DNA of 64,000 nt, taken from NCBI GenBank assembly GCA_031002005.1, contig CM061920.1:105025447-105089446 (forward strand), in the 5' to 3' direction. Source of the DNA: Vandiemenella viatica. Its lineage: Eukaryota > Arthropoda > Insecta > Orthoptera > Morabidae. This document shows positions 24,801 to 34,077 of this stretch, piece after piece. The notes beneath the pieces were generated by a model. It was not told where the DNA came from. It worked only from the letters and a program-made list of their open reading frames with translations, and did not search any database. The stretch's first letter is position 1. Each line of letters starts with the position of its first letter. A program made the position numbers and the translations under genes.

Positions 24801-25598
24801 AAATCGTCTCAATTTTCGCTACCCGAAGAGGCATCCATCTACACAGCTGAAGCAAAAGCCCTGCTGGAAGCCATCAGATACAGTCAAAGTACCTTCATGG
24901 ACAAAGTCGTCATCCTGTCGGACTCCCTCAGCGTACTAAAGAGCTTAAAAAATACTACGTGGAATAGCCATACTCAAACTATTGTATTGGAAATTCTTCA
25001 ACAGTTAAAACGGAACAGGGAACTGGGCATTACGACGACTCTGATGTGGATCCCATCTCACTGCGGCATCGAGCATAACGAACGGGTGGACGCCCTGGCA
25101 AAACAAGCTATCCATGAAGGAGAGGTAATCGACATGCAACTCCCGATCTCGGATATAACACATAGCATCAAAGTAAGAGCCAAGGAAAAATGGCAAGAGG
25201 AATGGACGATCTCCTCAAAAATCAAAGCCTCATATTATGCAATCATTCAACCGATCATATCTCCAAAACCTTGGTTTTACAACTGGAACAGTAGCAGACG
25301 ATTAATCACCACGATATCAAGAGCCCGCTTTAACCACGGTAACTTCCCCAGCCACCTACATAGAATAGGGTTGAGAGATTCCCCATATTGCGACTGCTCA
25401 GACCAGGCAATAGGAGACATCAATCACACAATATTTTCATGCAATAAGTACCAACAACTTCAGGACCGAATGATGATAGATCTTTCCAAGAATGGCTTCC
25501 CCCTGCCGACAAACGTAACCCTCCTTCTTTCCAGCAACAACAGAGTAGTACTTAATATCCTTGCCAGATACTTAAAAGATGGAGGGATAGAATTCTAG
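21861..25598 (+). CDS. LINE ORF2: endonuclease / reverse transcriptase / RNase H polyprotein
   Basis: 1245 residues carrying out target-primed reverse transcription. An APE-type endonuclease occupies about 10-240, with catalytic residues seen at N20 (QWNGR), E47 (SETWF), D145/N147 (GDFNAHN) and D220-H221 (GSDHFP). The reverse transcriptase follows at about 430-760: SYRPISL, QTGFRKGKNTTDN, FLDIQSAYDNV, GLPQGAILSPLL near 634 and the catalytic FADD at 666-669. RNase H lies at about 955-1090: TDGSK (D960), TAEAKAL, LSDSLSVLKSL and WIPSHCGIEHNERVDALA near 1063. A C-terminal Cys/His cluster (CDC-x8-H-x4-C) is typical of these elements. There is no stop or frameshift, and all key acidic residues are present. 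Translation probably depends on reinitiation or readthrough after ORF1, since the gap is only 11 bases. Confidence 0.96.
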   Translation: MDSNTSNSLTSQQLNILQWNGRSVWSNRESLSTELIRSRIDIAVLSETWFKPNTKITFNSYTLYRNDRADGKGGVAIMVHNTVPHDPVQLNTDNLPFQAVAVRVRANQLSFTIVSIYCSPSSVIRPNDWSKLNGQINPPLILAGDFNAHNKSWGCHYNDPRGTIITDMAEDYNLIIVNDGNPTMLRKPGKFPSAVDLTLCSPNLASISNWEVQRDPMGSDHFPILLTIGCSYTKDIASHPTIQWNINRADWTHYRRLMEEKISQTNEYSTGTETYRNLENIISEAAEIAIRRKNFDNTRKNRPPLWWNPLCSKAVAQRRLALSAYRKNSDLHHYIAFLQTNARTKKILKNQKRLSWISYCETMGKNSNVSSIWATVRSLKNNKFNTGAPAINASILEEILDRIAPATVPREEPNFRLTPDEPSDHFLCRPFDMKELHQVLKRSSDTSPGIDGIHYSMISNMPQSGLQLLLNTFNRIWMNEPIPLEWRTQVIIPVLKQNKDPLAATSYRPISLMSCVGKTLERLIKNRLEWWVETKNLIPNSQTGFRKGKNTTDNLAILTSDINLTFLNKQYLGAIFLDIQSAYDNVNISILMHKLQMLGIPKKFVAGLFSLLSERIIYVRSKKNKLGPRIVIQGLPQGAILSPLLYLIYSMDINSHLPTRIISLQFADDVVIYAISDTQDEVLTLLSEAISALTIWLHNNGLDLSSAKSSVVFFSKRKILYNSSNLQLGPYSLALKRQGRFLGMILDHRLNWAQHIDQLITKAISRLNIIKTVSGVWWGAHPQSLLLIYRSLIRPLIDYGSMFYQNARKDALNKLERLQSRCLRACLGAVRSTPTNALLVESGEPPLHIRRAYLSEKFLTERLSLNNHPIHERLERLSTIANRGKSRARLPLLNAYKFWLKYKDKLSSYNMLPIFQEPFELRLERVHTILWEEDKSGNLVHKVSRFLSKSDNSTLKIFTDGSKTTGNNRVGAAYFCPNTGKSSQFSLPEEASIYTAEAKALLEAIRYSQSTFMDKVVILSDSLSVLKSLKNTTWNSHTQTIVLEILQQLKRNRELGITTTLMWIPSHCGIEHNERVDALAKQAIHEGEVIDMQLPISDITHSIKVRAKEKWQEEWTISSKIKASYYAIIQPIISPKPWFYNWNSSRRLITTISRARFNHGNFPSHLHRIGLRDSPYCDCSDQAIGDINHTIFSCNKYQQLQDRMMIDLSKNGFPLPTNVTLLLSSNNRVVLNILARYLKDGGIEF

Positions 25599-26028
25599 CC
25601 AACCCTGGAAGTTAAAACAGGAAATGACTATACTTCAAACCCAAAGCCCAAACCACAGCTCAACCCCATATCCGCGCAAGCACAATAACCAGCATGGCAA
25701 AATCAACAGTATCCTAGATTCAATAAGATTGTAATAATTTAACTTAATAGAGATAAGGAAAAGTGTAAATAAAAAAAACCTTTTACTGTCTATAATATAC
25801 TATTTTGTTATAATTTCAAAGTGTTTATAAAAAAAAAAAATATGATCTCTAGATGTATATTTATAAATTGTTTTGAAGATGGTGTTATATGAAACTCATC
25901 AGCTTTAGTAGTACAATGTAATAATTATGTAACTTTGTGCTGGCTGTATGGTCTTGTAACCAAGTGCCAATAAAAAAAAAAAAAAAAAAAAAAAAAAAAT
26001 AAAAAAAAAAAAAAACCATAATAATAAT
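25599..26028 (+). other. LINE 3' UTR and tail
   Basis: About 430 non-coding bases with A-rich runs at about 25825-25840 and 25972-26015, ending in CCATAATAATA. The last long A tract is interrupted by a single T. The (ATA)n end recalls the TAA repeats of I elements. Confidence 0.8.
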
Positions 26029-26040
26029 AATAATTTCTTT
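26029..26040. repeat. Target-site duplication, right, of I-like LINE
   Basis: Exact 12-base match to 19786-19797, directly after the A-rich/ATA tail. Confidence 0.85.
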
Positions 26041-26394
26041 TTATAAAATAAAGTCTATATACATTGATTTACAGGAAATTGCAAAACAAACATCCCAGAT
26101 CGTATTCAAACACTCTAGCTTACTACAAATGATTCATAAAATACAGTTCTATCTAAAGTTCAGGTATGAGGGCTGTTACACTGTCTATGATGAGTTATCC
26201 TTTACGTTGACATGGTCGAATTAGCAGCTTTCATTTTAAGGCCGCATACCATTGCTAACGCCAAGCATTTTATACTTTCTACGAGGTCGTACTACGTACT
26301 AATGGAGGAAGTTAAGTGTTGACGTCTATCGGCGAAATGTGTTCCTATGTTCTGTGTGTGATAAGTATATTATGTGCAGCTTATAAGGTGGAGA
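26041..26394. other. No feature recognised
   Basis: Ordinary AT-rich sequence between the LINE TSD and the next repeat remnant. Confidence 0.5.
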
Positions 26395-26535
26395 TTGGGG
26401 ACCATTTAGACATTAGCCTCGATAGCTGTGGATAACCGCCTAAGACCACAGTCAGGATGGCCGGTACGCCCTGGCCTGGTCTCGCTGTTCCTCCCCGGTA
26501 CAGTGTGCGGCGCCACTGAGCCACACTGGAGGGTG
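26395..26535 (-). repeat. Probable SINE remnant (family B-like)
   Basis: It contains AAGACCACAGTCAGGATGGCCGG, cf. the linker at about 46055-46080 of the complete family B copy, and a GC-rich end with GGCGCCACTGAGCCACAC. In reverse, that end reads as a tRNA A box (GTGGCTCAGTGGCGCC). It is diverged and lacks a clean B box. Confidence 0.4.
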
Positions 26536-26940
26536 TTCAACAGATTTTTACAATGTTAAAATAATATAATAAATGGCCAGTTTGGTCTAGATGCCTGTCA
26601 CACTGCTCCGCCACGTTAGAGGTAAGTGTAGTCTAACATAGTGTGGGTGTACAATGCTCCTTGGCAACAAATGCCTCCTACCACCATGGGTAATGGTAAT
26701 TATTGTATCCGCTATTTTTTTTAATGAGCTTTTATATCATACTTCACGTAAGTAGAAAATCCAAAAGATTTAAGAACAAAACTGCTGACCTAGCACGTAA
26801 AACCTTTCACTCTTCATCAAAGCACGCTACGAATTACACTCAATCTATATTGCCGACTGTTTTCCTAAGCGCTTTCAGAGTTACATTCTGATGAGTCCCT
26901 ACTGGTGAAACATACAGTCGCTTTTACACACCTTGAATAC

Positions 26941-27185
26941 ATTTTTTTTCTTTAGTTATGGTTTTGTGCCTTCGTCTACGACGAGGTCATTAGAGGCGGG
27001 ATTTGATTGGGGACAAGTAACGCGAATGAATTCGGCCTCGGTATTTGGAAGGAAAGCATGTCGGTATTCGCCTCGAGTGATTTGGAGAAAACATGGGAAA
27101 CCGAAATCTGTATGCCCGGGCGGTGACTCGAACCGGTGTCCTCCCAAATGCGAGTACAGAACATTAACCGTTCATCCACAACGCT
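26941..27185 (-). repeat. tRNA-derived SINE, family A
   Basis: Reverse copy with all parts: T-rich end, tail block (CGTCTACGACGAGGTCATTA), core including AAACATGGGAAACC, linker (TGCCCGGGCGG), B box in reverse (GACTCGAACCGG) and head (ACGCTT end). Moderately diverged; no clear TSD. Confidence 0.85.
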
Positions 27186-28370
27186 TGGTCCTTTGCATAC
27201 AGAGTTCTTATACCATTCAGTTGGAACCAGATGTTTCCTGGAAGCTGCTTCCCAGAGAGAGGTTGCGTGCGATCCGTGTTTAACGGCTTGAGACGACGAT
27301 TTTCCCTTCGAACTTGAAATGGCATTGGATCAATAATTGCATCAGTGGCTAATTCTGCCACTCTTTAGAACAGAAAAGAATATTTCAGCTTGAAGTAATG
27401 GTCTAAGCGAATTTTCTTAATTTACTTCCTGAAGAGCCTGAAAATCACAATCAAATTGGTCAGTATGTGAAGGAATCGTAAGTTATCTTTCTTATTATAA
27501 TGAGATTTTTCATAAAAAGAGTCAAGTTTGAATGGTAGACAGTTTGGTCAGAAATAAACCAGTGAAAAGTTCTGCATTATTCGCAGTGCTGAATAAAACA
27601 TGAGTTATCCGGAAAAATTTACGTTTTTATATCAAGGATTATTGTGGAAAGAAATTAAGTCACTGTAGAAAGCAGGGCTTGTGAAAGCCTTATTCTTGCG
27701 TAAAATAACTGGAAGATACTGCTTAAATTGAATACTACAGAAAAGTATTTAAGTCGGTTTTCAAACAGAAAAATCTATATACCAATGAGTTATTTCATCT
27801 TTTACTTCACCATGCACCTACTTTTCCATTTCATGGTTATTTTCAATTTTAAATTCTGCGAATACAATTTCACAACTTATTTAAGTGTTTTTGGTAATTT
27901 ATTCCATTTCTGACACTTTTGTTCACATAAGAAATTTTTTAATCGTTGTTACGCCTGAAATTAAGTACCCAAGAGTTTCTGAATTGTTTATTATAGCATG
28001 CGCCTGCGGACATTAGGTATCGCGGTCGTTGGTTGGAACCGTGTTTAATTGAGAAGACGTGATCCAATTTAAATGAATGAAGAACCACAACATACCAGTG
28101 GAAAAATAATAAAATATGTTTTAAAAAACATCCACGTTGCAGTCCCAGACGTGACATACAACACTATATTCGGAATCTGAATAACCAATGAAATTTCTTA
28201 ACCCCACGTCAACTGTTAACCTCTTGCCATAATAAATGTTGGATATTTGTAGGCCTATGCGTAAACATGAACAGCAAAACACTACAAATTAATTAAACGT
28301 CAAAGAATCCCTTATATATTGCAACAAAAAAGTAATAAATGTATTCCTTCGGCCAGTGACATTTCTTATA
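27186..28370. other. AT-rich DNA, nothing recognised
   Basis: No gene or named repeat seen. Short open frames only. Confidence 0.5.
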
Positions 28371-29517
28371 TACGGTGTTATAATTATCAAAGTTGTTAAC
28401 TTTATTTTTGAAAAACTCAGTAACGAAATATATAAAAATATTCCCTAAATCTTCCAATTTCAGATATGGAAAATTTTGGCAGGCATATGCCCGCTACTGT
28501 GCTGATACGCACCAACTCCGTCCGTGACATTCTCAATGACTGCCTCACAAGACTCCACTTGCATGTTGCCAGACTTCTCGAATTTCCGCCTTTAACTCAA
28601 GGATGTTTATTGAAATACACCAATGATTTCAGATAGTCCCAAAGGAAAAAATCGCAGTGGGTTAAGTCATCCGACCTTACTGGACTATTGTTGGTCACCA
28701 TTACGCGAGATGAGGTGATCCGGAAACCAGATAATCCACAAAAAATCTATCATCCATCGCATGGTATCGGTTTCCATTAGCTGCTACATCTTGTTTTGCC
28801 TCAAAGAAATAAGGTCCGATGATGCCGCCCAAAACCATTACAGGCTGTGGATGTATTGCCCTTTCTTGAAATTTGCAAGGATTTTCTGACCCCAGGTACG
28901 GAAGTTATCCATTGATGTGGATATACACCTGGTCAATAAATATGATTTTGTTCCCAAAGCCGTAGTCCTCCTGTCGTCTTTTCAGAAACCAATCAACAAA
29001 ATGTCTCCTCTTCCCGTGGTAACCGAATTTTGTAAGGGTGATACTGAAAATCATACGCGAGAATTCGTTGTGCTGAAGAATATATTATGCTTAATTCTTG
29101 GAAACGGTGACGAGCAGACGTTATAGGACTAACAACCACACACGAGCCACACCAACGTTTTGCACAGAGAGACAAGAACGAGGAAGCCCAAATCTTTTCA
29201 AATGCACTGTTGAACTCGTTTCATTGAACTTTACCATACGTCTGCGAGCTGTTGATTCATTCGGTGCTCATTACGCCCTAGAATATCACGAAAACGTCTA
29301 TCAGTTGCTGCAAAACTTGCTCTGTTCTGATGAAACGTTTTAATAATTAGCACATATTGCGCAATAGTAAACGCCTCCATGGTTAGACACACAATGAAGC
29401 AGAAATGTGATAAATTCAGGCTGCAGCACCAGTCAGAACTTTAATGGGTGCCCGATACACAATAATGTGACCAACGGGAAAATAACAATACACCGCCCTT
29501 TTTTGCGACACCCTGTA
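28371..29517 (-). mobile_element. Decayed Tc1/mariner-type DNA transposon
   Basis: About 1.15 kb. The right end reads, in reverse, TACAGGGTGTCGC, a typical mariner-like terminus; the left end TACGGTGTTATA is its partly decayed partner, and both sit at TATA. On the minus strand, pieces of a DDE transposase are legible in different frames. Near 28990-28920 a YGFGNKIIF-like block is followed by an IDQVYIHING-like stretch near the first catalytic region. A VMVLGGIIGPYFFE-like run lies near 28840-28800, and LTHCDFFLWDYLKS lies near 28655-28610. Stops and frameshifts make it non-functional. Confidence 0.8.
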
Positions 29518-29953
29518 TATAAGTTTAAGAGAAAATATGTGGATGAAAATTAAGGGAAACAGCTTGTGTGGTACATGACCTCTCCGTCTGTATGAATTAA
29601 AGTTAAAATACCGTAATTTTTACGAAAAGTTTATTAAGTACAAAGACCAAAGATCATCAAACCAGAAGAGGGGACTGTGGAGCTTTTTGACTCTAGAGGC
29701 GATGGGAGAAAGACTAGGAGCAGATTTTGGTGGAGCAGGAAAATTTCGTACTTATACTGAAAGTAGAAGCCCGTGGGCATGAAGAGGTACTAATGTATAA
29801 GTAATGTGTTGCTGGTTAACTGGAGAAAAACATTATGCTTTGAAATTATAACACACGTCAAGTATCGATAGTAAGATTCGGAGACTGAAAATTAATGAAT
29901 TACGAGTGCTATAATAAATAAATTGGTTTGAAGTTTACAGGGATATTACCGTA
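29518..29953. other. No feature recognised
   Basis: AT-rich sequence without recognisable genes or repeats. Confidence 0.5.
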
Positions 29954-30250
29954 GTAGGTGATTAACAGTGACTCTGACTTTAATATAAACCGATTAAACT
30001 TTAATCCCGGTTCCACAATAAAGCCGTTAACGACTCTAACTACAATAGAAACACATTAAACGACACCCTGTTTCCGCAATAAAGCCATTTCTGCAACCTC
30101 AGATTCAGCTGCTTATGCCATTACCGCACCCCACCCCCAATGACACACACCTCGCACTGTCTGCAACCTAAGTATGAATCACCACCTCCTTGATTCTAAC
30201 CCACGTCTCCTGGCTCGCAGGCACCTCGAGACCCAGCCGCGACGACTTGG
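29954..30250 (-). repeat. tRNA-Ser-like SINE with internal duplication, family E (left copy)
   Basis: Reads on the minus strand from AAGTCGTCGCGGCTGGGTC, a tRNA-Ser-like A-box region. A B-box-like GGGTTAGAATC, the body GTGTGTCATTGGGGGTGGGG and two tandem units with TTTATTGCGGAAAC follow. It ends CACTGTTAATCACCTAC. It is an inverted partner of 32994-33288, of nearly the same length and ends. Confidence 0.75.
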
Positions 30251-32993
30251 CGATTGAATGATCAGATGTTTGTTTTGAAATTAGTTGATTTACTGGTAAG
30301 TGTGACTTTCTACATTTCACAATTTATGCAGGTCAGTTGGTCGAATTTCAGGACTGAACGTTTAAAAAATTTAATCTTTGCCCAGCCGTTTTTTTTGCAG
30401 CTCCAGAATTCCATAAACAAACAACAATGTACAATTAGTTTATTCCTTTTGCCTGGTGTTAGTTATTGTATTATTACCGCAGGATCCGTGTGATCAATGC
30501 GGTACTGGTTTTGATGTTGAATGTTTGTTGTAACCGCAACGTAACAACAATTACGAATCTAATCGCATGTTTGTCCTGTACTTTTGTTATTACTTTAAAA
30601 GTTTTGAATATTGATATTTCTAAAATGAAACAATTGAAGCGGGAGTCTGTATCATTTTGCCTGCAGGTCCATTTGATGGTATGTTCACATTTATTTTAAC
30701 AAATATATCATAAAAAACTAATAATTTATAAAAATAAATGAAAACAGTAAAGGAAGGCAGAGGTGAATCCTTCTATTTAAAAACGAAATACTTTGATGAG
30801 ATAATAATATTTGTTAAATACATGCCCCATTATCATATCAGGCTTCTATGAAGGTTTCTTTTAGGCTACTTAAAAGTAACCGTCATTAGTTATTGTCACT
30901 TTTTTGTATGCAAACAGGTGTTTGTTTTGAATTTAGAATATTCTTTCGTGTATGATATTCATTACAGTAAATCAAATGTGTTAATTACTTTAAGTTTTAT
31001 CCAAATGAACAACTTACCTAAACTTGTTTCACTAAATACCAAGTAAGAACGAAGTCGTCCCGTATGCGTCCCAACACGATTGGAATGCGATGCTTCATGC
31101 TAGTTTTTATTGTATCAAAAGTAACGAGTAATGATTTGAAAGTAACGGGTACTGATTGGTTTAGTAACGAATACATACTGGTACAGAATTTCTCGTTACT
31201 TTTACAGCTCTATAAATTACTCTGTGCTAGGGAAAGTTCGGAATCCATTACAACTCTAATACATCTAATGTTAATATTGCTCCTGGAAATGAAAACCTTC
31301 TACACTAGACCGTTGAAAACATTAATTTTAAGTGAAGGATTTAACAGACATTTGCAAAACATTGAATTTTAAGTAAAAAGTTACGTTTTGTTAATTGTAG
31401 GCTACTACTTGTACTGATTTAAAAAAAAAAATTGAACAAAAGATAAAAAAAAGGGATAGTTATTTACGGTCAAGTTCTGTAGTAGCATGAAAAGAAGACA
31501 CAGGAAAAAACTTGAACCAAATTGGAACCGAAATCATGATGTATCAACCAAGAACATACAAATACAACGAATTTCCACGCAAATCAATTTTGTCAGATTT
31601 TGTGAATCGACTTTTCTACTGGTGTACACTTGGCCTTTTACAATTCTTATTTAAACTTTGATTTTCATCAATATTATGACACAAACACTACAAACGGGTC
31701 TCATACTATTTCATGTCGACAGCTAAAGTCGTACACGAACGGTAAACACATGTCACCACATACGTATTTGCCGTATTCCTGTTGACGTGGAATCGGTTCG
31801 GGACTTCTATTGCCACGTGAGTTATGTGCGTAGCCGTATCATTCGGCGAGCATTACACCTTTATTTCCTGTTTCGCGGCGTTGAGCTACACTTTTCTTTG
31901 AATATTAAAAACCAGGGAGCAGTTAACCATATTTGCAACCTAAAGGAGACGTTTTTCGACTGGTCGTACTTCAAACAGTAACAAAAACTCTAATACTATA
32001 ACATATTTTCAACCGAACGATATCGCGGGTATCTGTTACTACGTGATATTTAAGAAATAACCTTCGAAAATGATGCTGGTACTTCAAACCATACAATGAA
32101 CTGAATAATTAAAAATCTTTTATTAATGTTATCAAAAAGAGTTAGCTAACATTTCCTATATGGTAAGACAAAGAAATCACACGCTTGCTTGCGTATACTC
32201 AGGAGCACTTTAAATTGAACATATGCACATATTGGAAATAAGATGGCAGCTTTAATTGCCATTCAGAAAACACCTTAGAGGGGTGACGTGTATTTCAATA
32301 AGATGGACAATAAGCGTCGTTAAAAGAGTGGCCGGTTACAACTGCTTGACTCGCAATATAGGTCCATTAGTTTTTCTTAATGTGCGTCAGCGATCGTGGA
32401 GGTAAGGGAAACGTATCAGTCTCCCCATGAAAAACTCATTTATTTCTCTTTTTAATTGGTATAGCGTTCCTCGATGTTTACTCACGCCCTTGGCCTTAAT
32501 ACGATGAGAACGTGATTCATAGGCTGGACTCGAGGTTTTTTTTATACATCAAAAGGTATTGTGCATTAATTTTCAGGATTAGAATGTATGGAAGGACACT
32601 GGTTCATTCCCTACTCAGGGCGTACAAATTTATGTTTTCCATGGTTTGCCATTATTACTAAGGTATATAATAACAGATGTTCAACTCCGTATTTTCATTC
32701 ATGCCGCTAATCATCGTACTCCTGATCTTTTCAGTGAGACTAAATATTTTAAAAAAAAAATTCTTTTGGCGCCAAACGTTTGTTAGTTTTGGTTGATGTT
32801 AAGCTTAAATTTTATTCATGCCATAGGCTGGACTCGAACAGGCGAACTCAGGCCAATAGTAGAATTTTCAGAAAGCTCCTCTTCGTGGACGAATCGATTA
32901 CTAGCGAAATGCAGTTCGTAGCGTAATTGCAGGGGTGATATGCAGCCCCGTTGAGCGACTTGGGTACCGGGCCGGAGAGAGCGACATTGCCGG
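30251..32993. other. AT-rich DNA between the two inverted family E copies
   Basis: About 2.7 kb with no transposase or gene that I can recognise. Open frames up to 102 codons (31064-31372, plus) have no motif. If the flanking inverted copies are the termini of one element, this is its non-coding cargo. Confidence 0.45.
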
Positions 32994-33288
32994 GCAAGTC
33001 GTCGCGGCTGAGTGGTTGATGCCTGCCTGCCAGGGGACGTGAGTTAGAATCCCGGAGGTGGGGATTCATACATAGATTGCAGAGAGTGGGTGGCGTGTGT
33101 CATTGGGGGTGGGGAATGGTAATGACAATTGCAGCTGAATCTGAGGTTGCAGAAATGGCTTTATTGCGGAAACAGGGTGTCTTTTAATGGGTTTCTATTG
33201 TAGTTAGAGTCGTTAATGGCTTTATTGCGGAAACGGGGTATCGTTTAATCGGTTTCTATTGGAGTCAGAGTCGCTGTTAATCACCTAC
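32994..33288 (+). repeat. tRNA-Ser-like SINE with internal duplication, family E (right copy)
   Basis: The head AAGTCGTCGCGGCTGAGTGG resembles the A-box half of tRNA-Ser, with a B-box-like GAGTTAGAATCCC about 35 bases on. The 3' half is a tandem duplication of a 61-base unit (33155-33215 and 33216-33276) starting ATGGCTTTATTGCGGAAAC. The element ends GTTAATCACCTAC. Its inverted partner lies at 29954-30250. Alternatively the two are terminal inverted repeats of a single element. Confidence 0.75.
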
Positions 33289-33544
33289 TTACCGTTTACT
33301 GAATAATAGTAAAGTCTAAAGTGTATAATTGGTTTATTGATGATAGACTTTATTGTTAGAGTACTATTTTCAAGTGTTTGCGGCGTTGGCAGTAAACCTA
33401 GTACTGGTATCAAGCCGGGAGCTAGGAAAGTGATTGAACATGTCGAAGAAACCACCATCATAAAAATCCATGTGCTCGTAATGATCTGCGCACAGGGTTT
33501 CTGTTAACTGCGCATTCCTCCCATGTCGTAGCCGCGTTAACCTA

Positions 33545-33738
33545 ACCCGGCAATCCTAACGGGTTCAGGGGAACAACAGTTTAACGTGGAATCCGATTCA
33601 CGGAAGCTTCCTGGCGTACTTCACATTACACAGCAAGCTGCGCCAGAGATTAAGGTCGGGTTAAGAGCCTATGAAAAAACCCGCCGAGACAGGGATTCGA
33701 ACCGGGAACCTTAACCACTGAGCCACCAGACCCCTCAC
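33545..33738 (-). repeat. tRNA-derived SINE, family D (second copy)
   Basis: Homologous to 12955-13168. It has the shared body (CAGTTTAACGTGGAATCC, CTGGCGTACTTCACATTACA), the B box in reverse GGGATTCGAACCGGG and the head ending GAGCCACCAGACCC. The anticodon part of the tRNA head is deleted relative to the first copy. Confidence 0.8.
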
Positions 33739-33795
33739 CAAAAAGTGAAATACATAAAATATTTTGTGTAACATCCACCTAAAACGTAAATGCAA

Positions 33796-34062
33796 ACCGA
33801 GCATGGTGGGTGAATGGTTAACGTTCTGGCCTCGTATTCGGGAGGACGCGGGTTCGAATCTCCGTCCGGGCATCCAGATTTGGGTTTTTCATGGTTTCTC
33901 CAAATCATTCCAGCCCAATACCGGGATGCTTCCTTCAAAAAGGCCATGGTCGAATTCCCTCCCGTTCCTTGTCCCCAGTCCCATTCCGCCTCTTATGACC
34001 TTAGCCGTCGACGAGGTGTAAAGCAATAAATTTAAAAAAAATTATATAAAATAAGAAATTAA
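33796..34062 (+). repeat. tRNA-derived SINE, family A (complete, with TSD)
   Basis: Best copy of the family: head GAGCATGGTGGGTGAATGG, B box GGGTTCGAATCTCC, linker TCCGGGCATCCAGA, and core TTTTTCATGGTTTCTCC through AAAGGCCATGGTCGAATTCC. The tail has GTCGACGAGG and then an A-rich end. It is flanked by a perfect 15-bp TSD, AAAACGTAAATGCAA, at 33781-33795 and 34063-34077. This proves retroposition and fixes the element ends. Confidence 0.95.
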
Positions 34063-34077
34063 AAAACGTAAATGCAA

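Larger units (their letters stand above)
19798..26028 (+). mobile_element. Full-length I-like non-LTR retrotransposon (LINE)
   Basis: Complete 6.2-kb element. It has a 5' UTR beginning CAGTTCCACTC, ORF1 with zinc knuckles, ORF2 with endonuclease, reverse transcriptase and RNase H, and a 3' UTR of about 430 bases with two A-rich tracts and a short (ATA)n end. It is flanked by the 12-bp TSD AATAATTTCTTT (19786-19797 and 26029-26040). The RNase H domain, the CAGT start and the TAA-type end point to the I clade or a close relative; Jockey is less likely because Jockey lacks RNase H. Both ORFs are open from start to stop. It is the only element here that looks autonomous. Confidence 0.95.

Noticed and set aside
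22934..25196. Minus-strand open frames of 61-177 codons inside the LINE
   Set aside because: They are shadows of the intact plus-strand ORF2, which has all its catalytic motifs.
33840..33875. tRNA gene suggested by GGGTTCGAATCTCC
   Set aside because: It is the B box of a SINE with a perfect 15-bp TSD, and the same sequence recurs in other family A copies.
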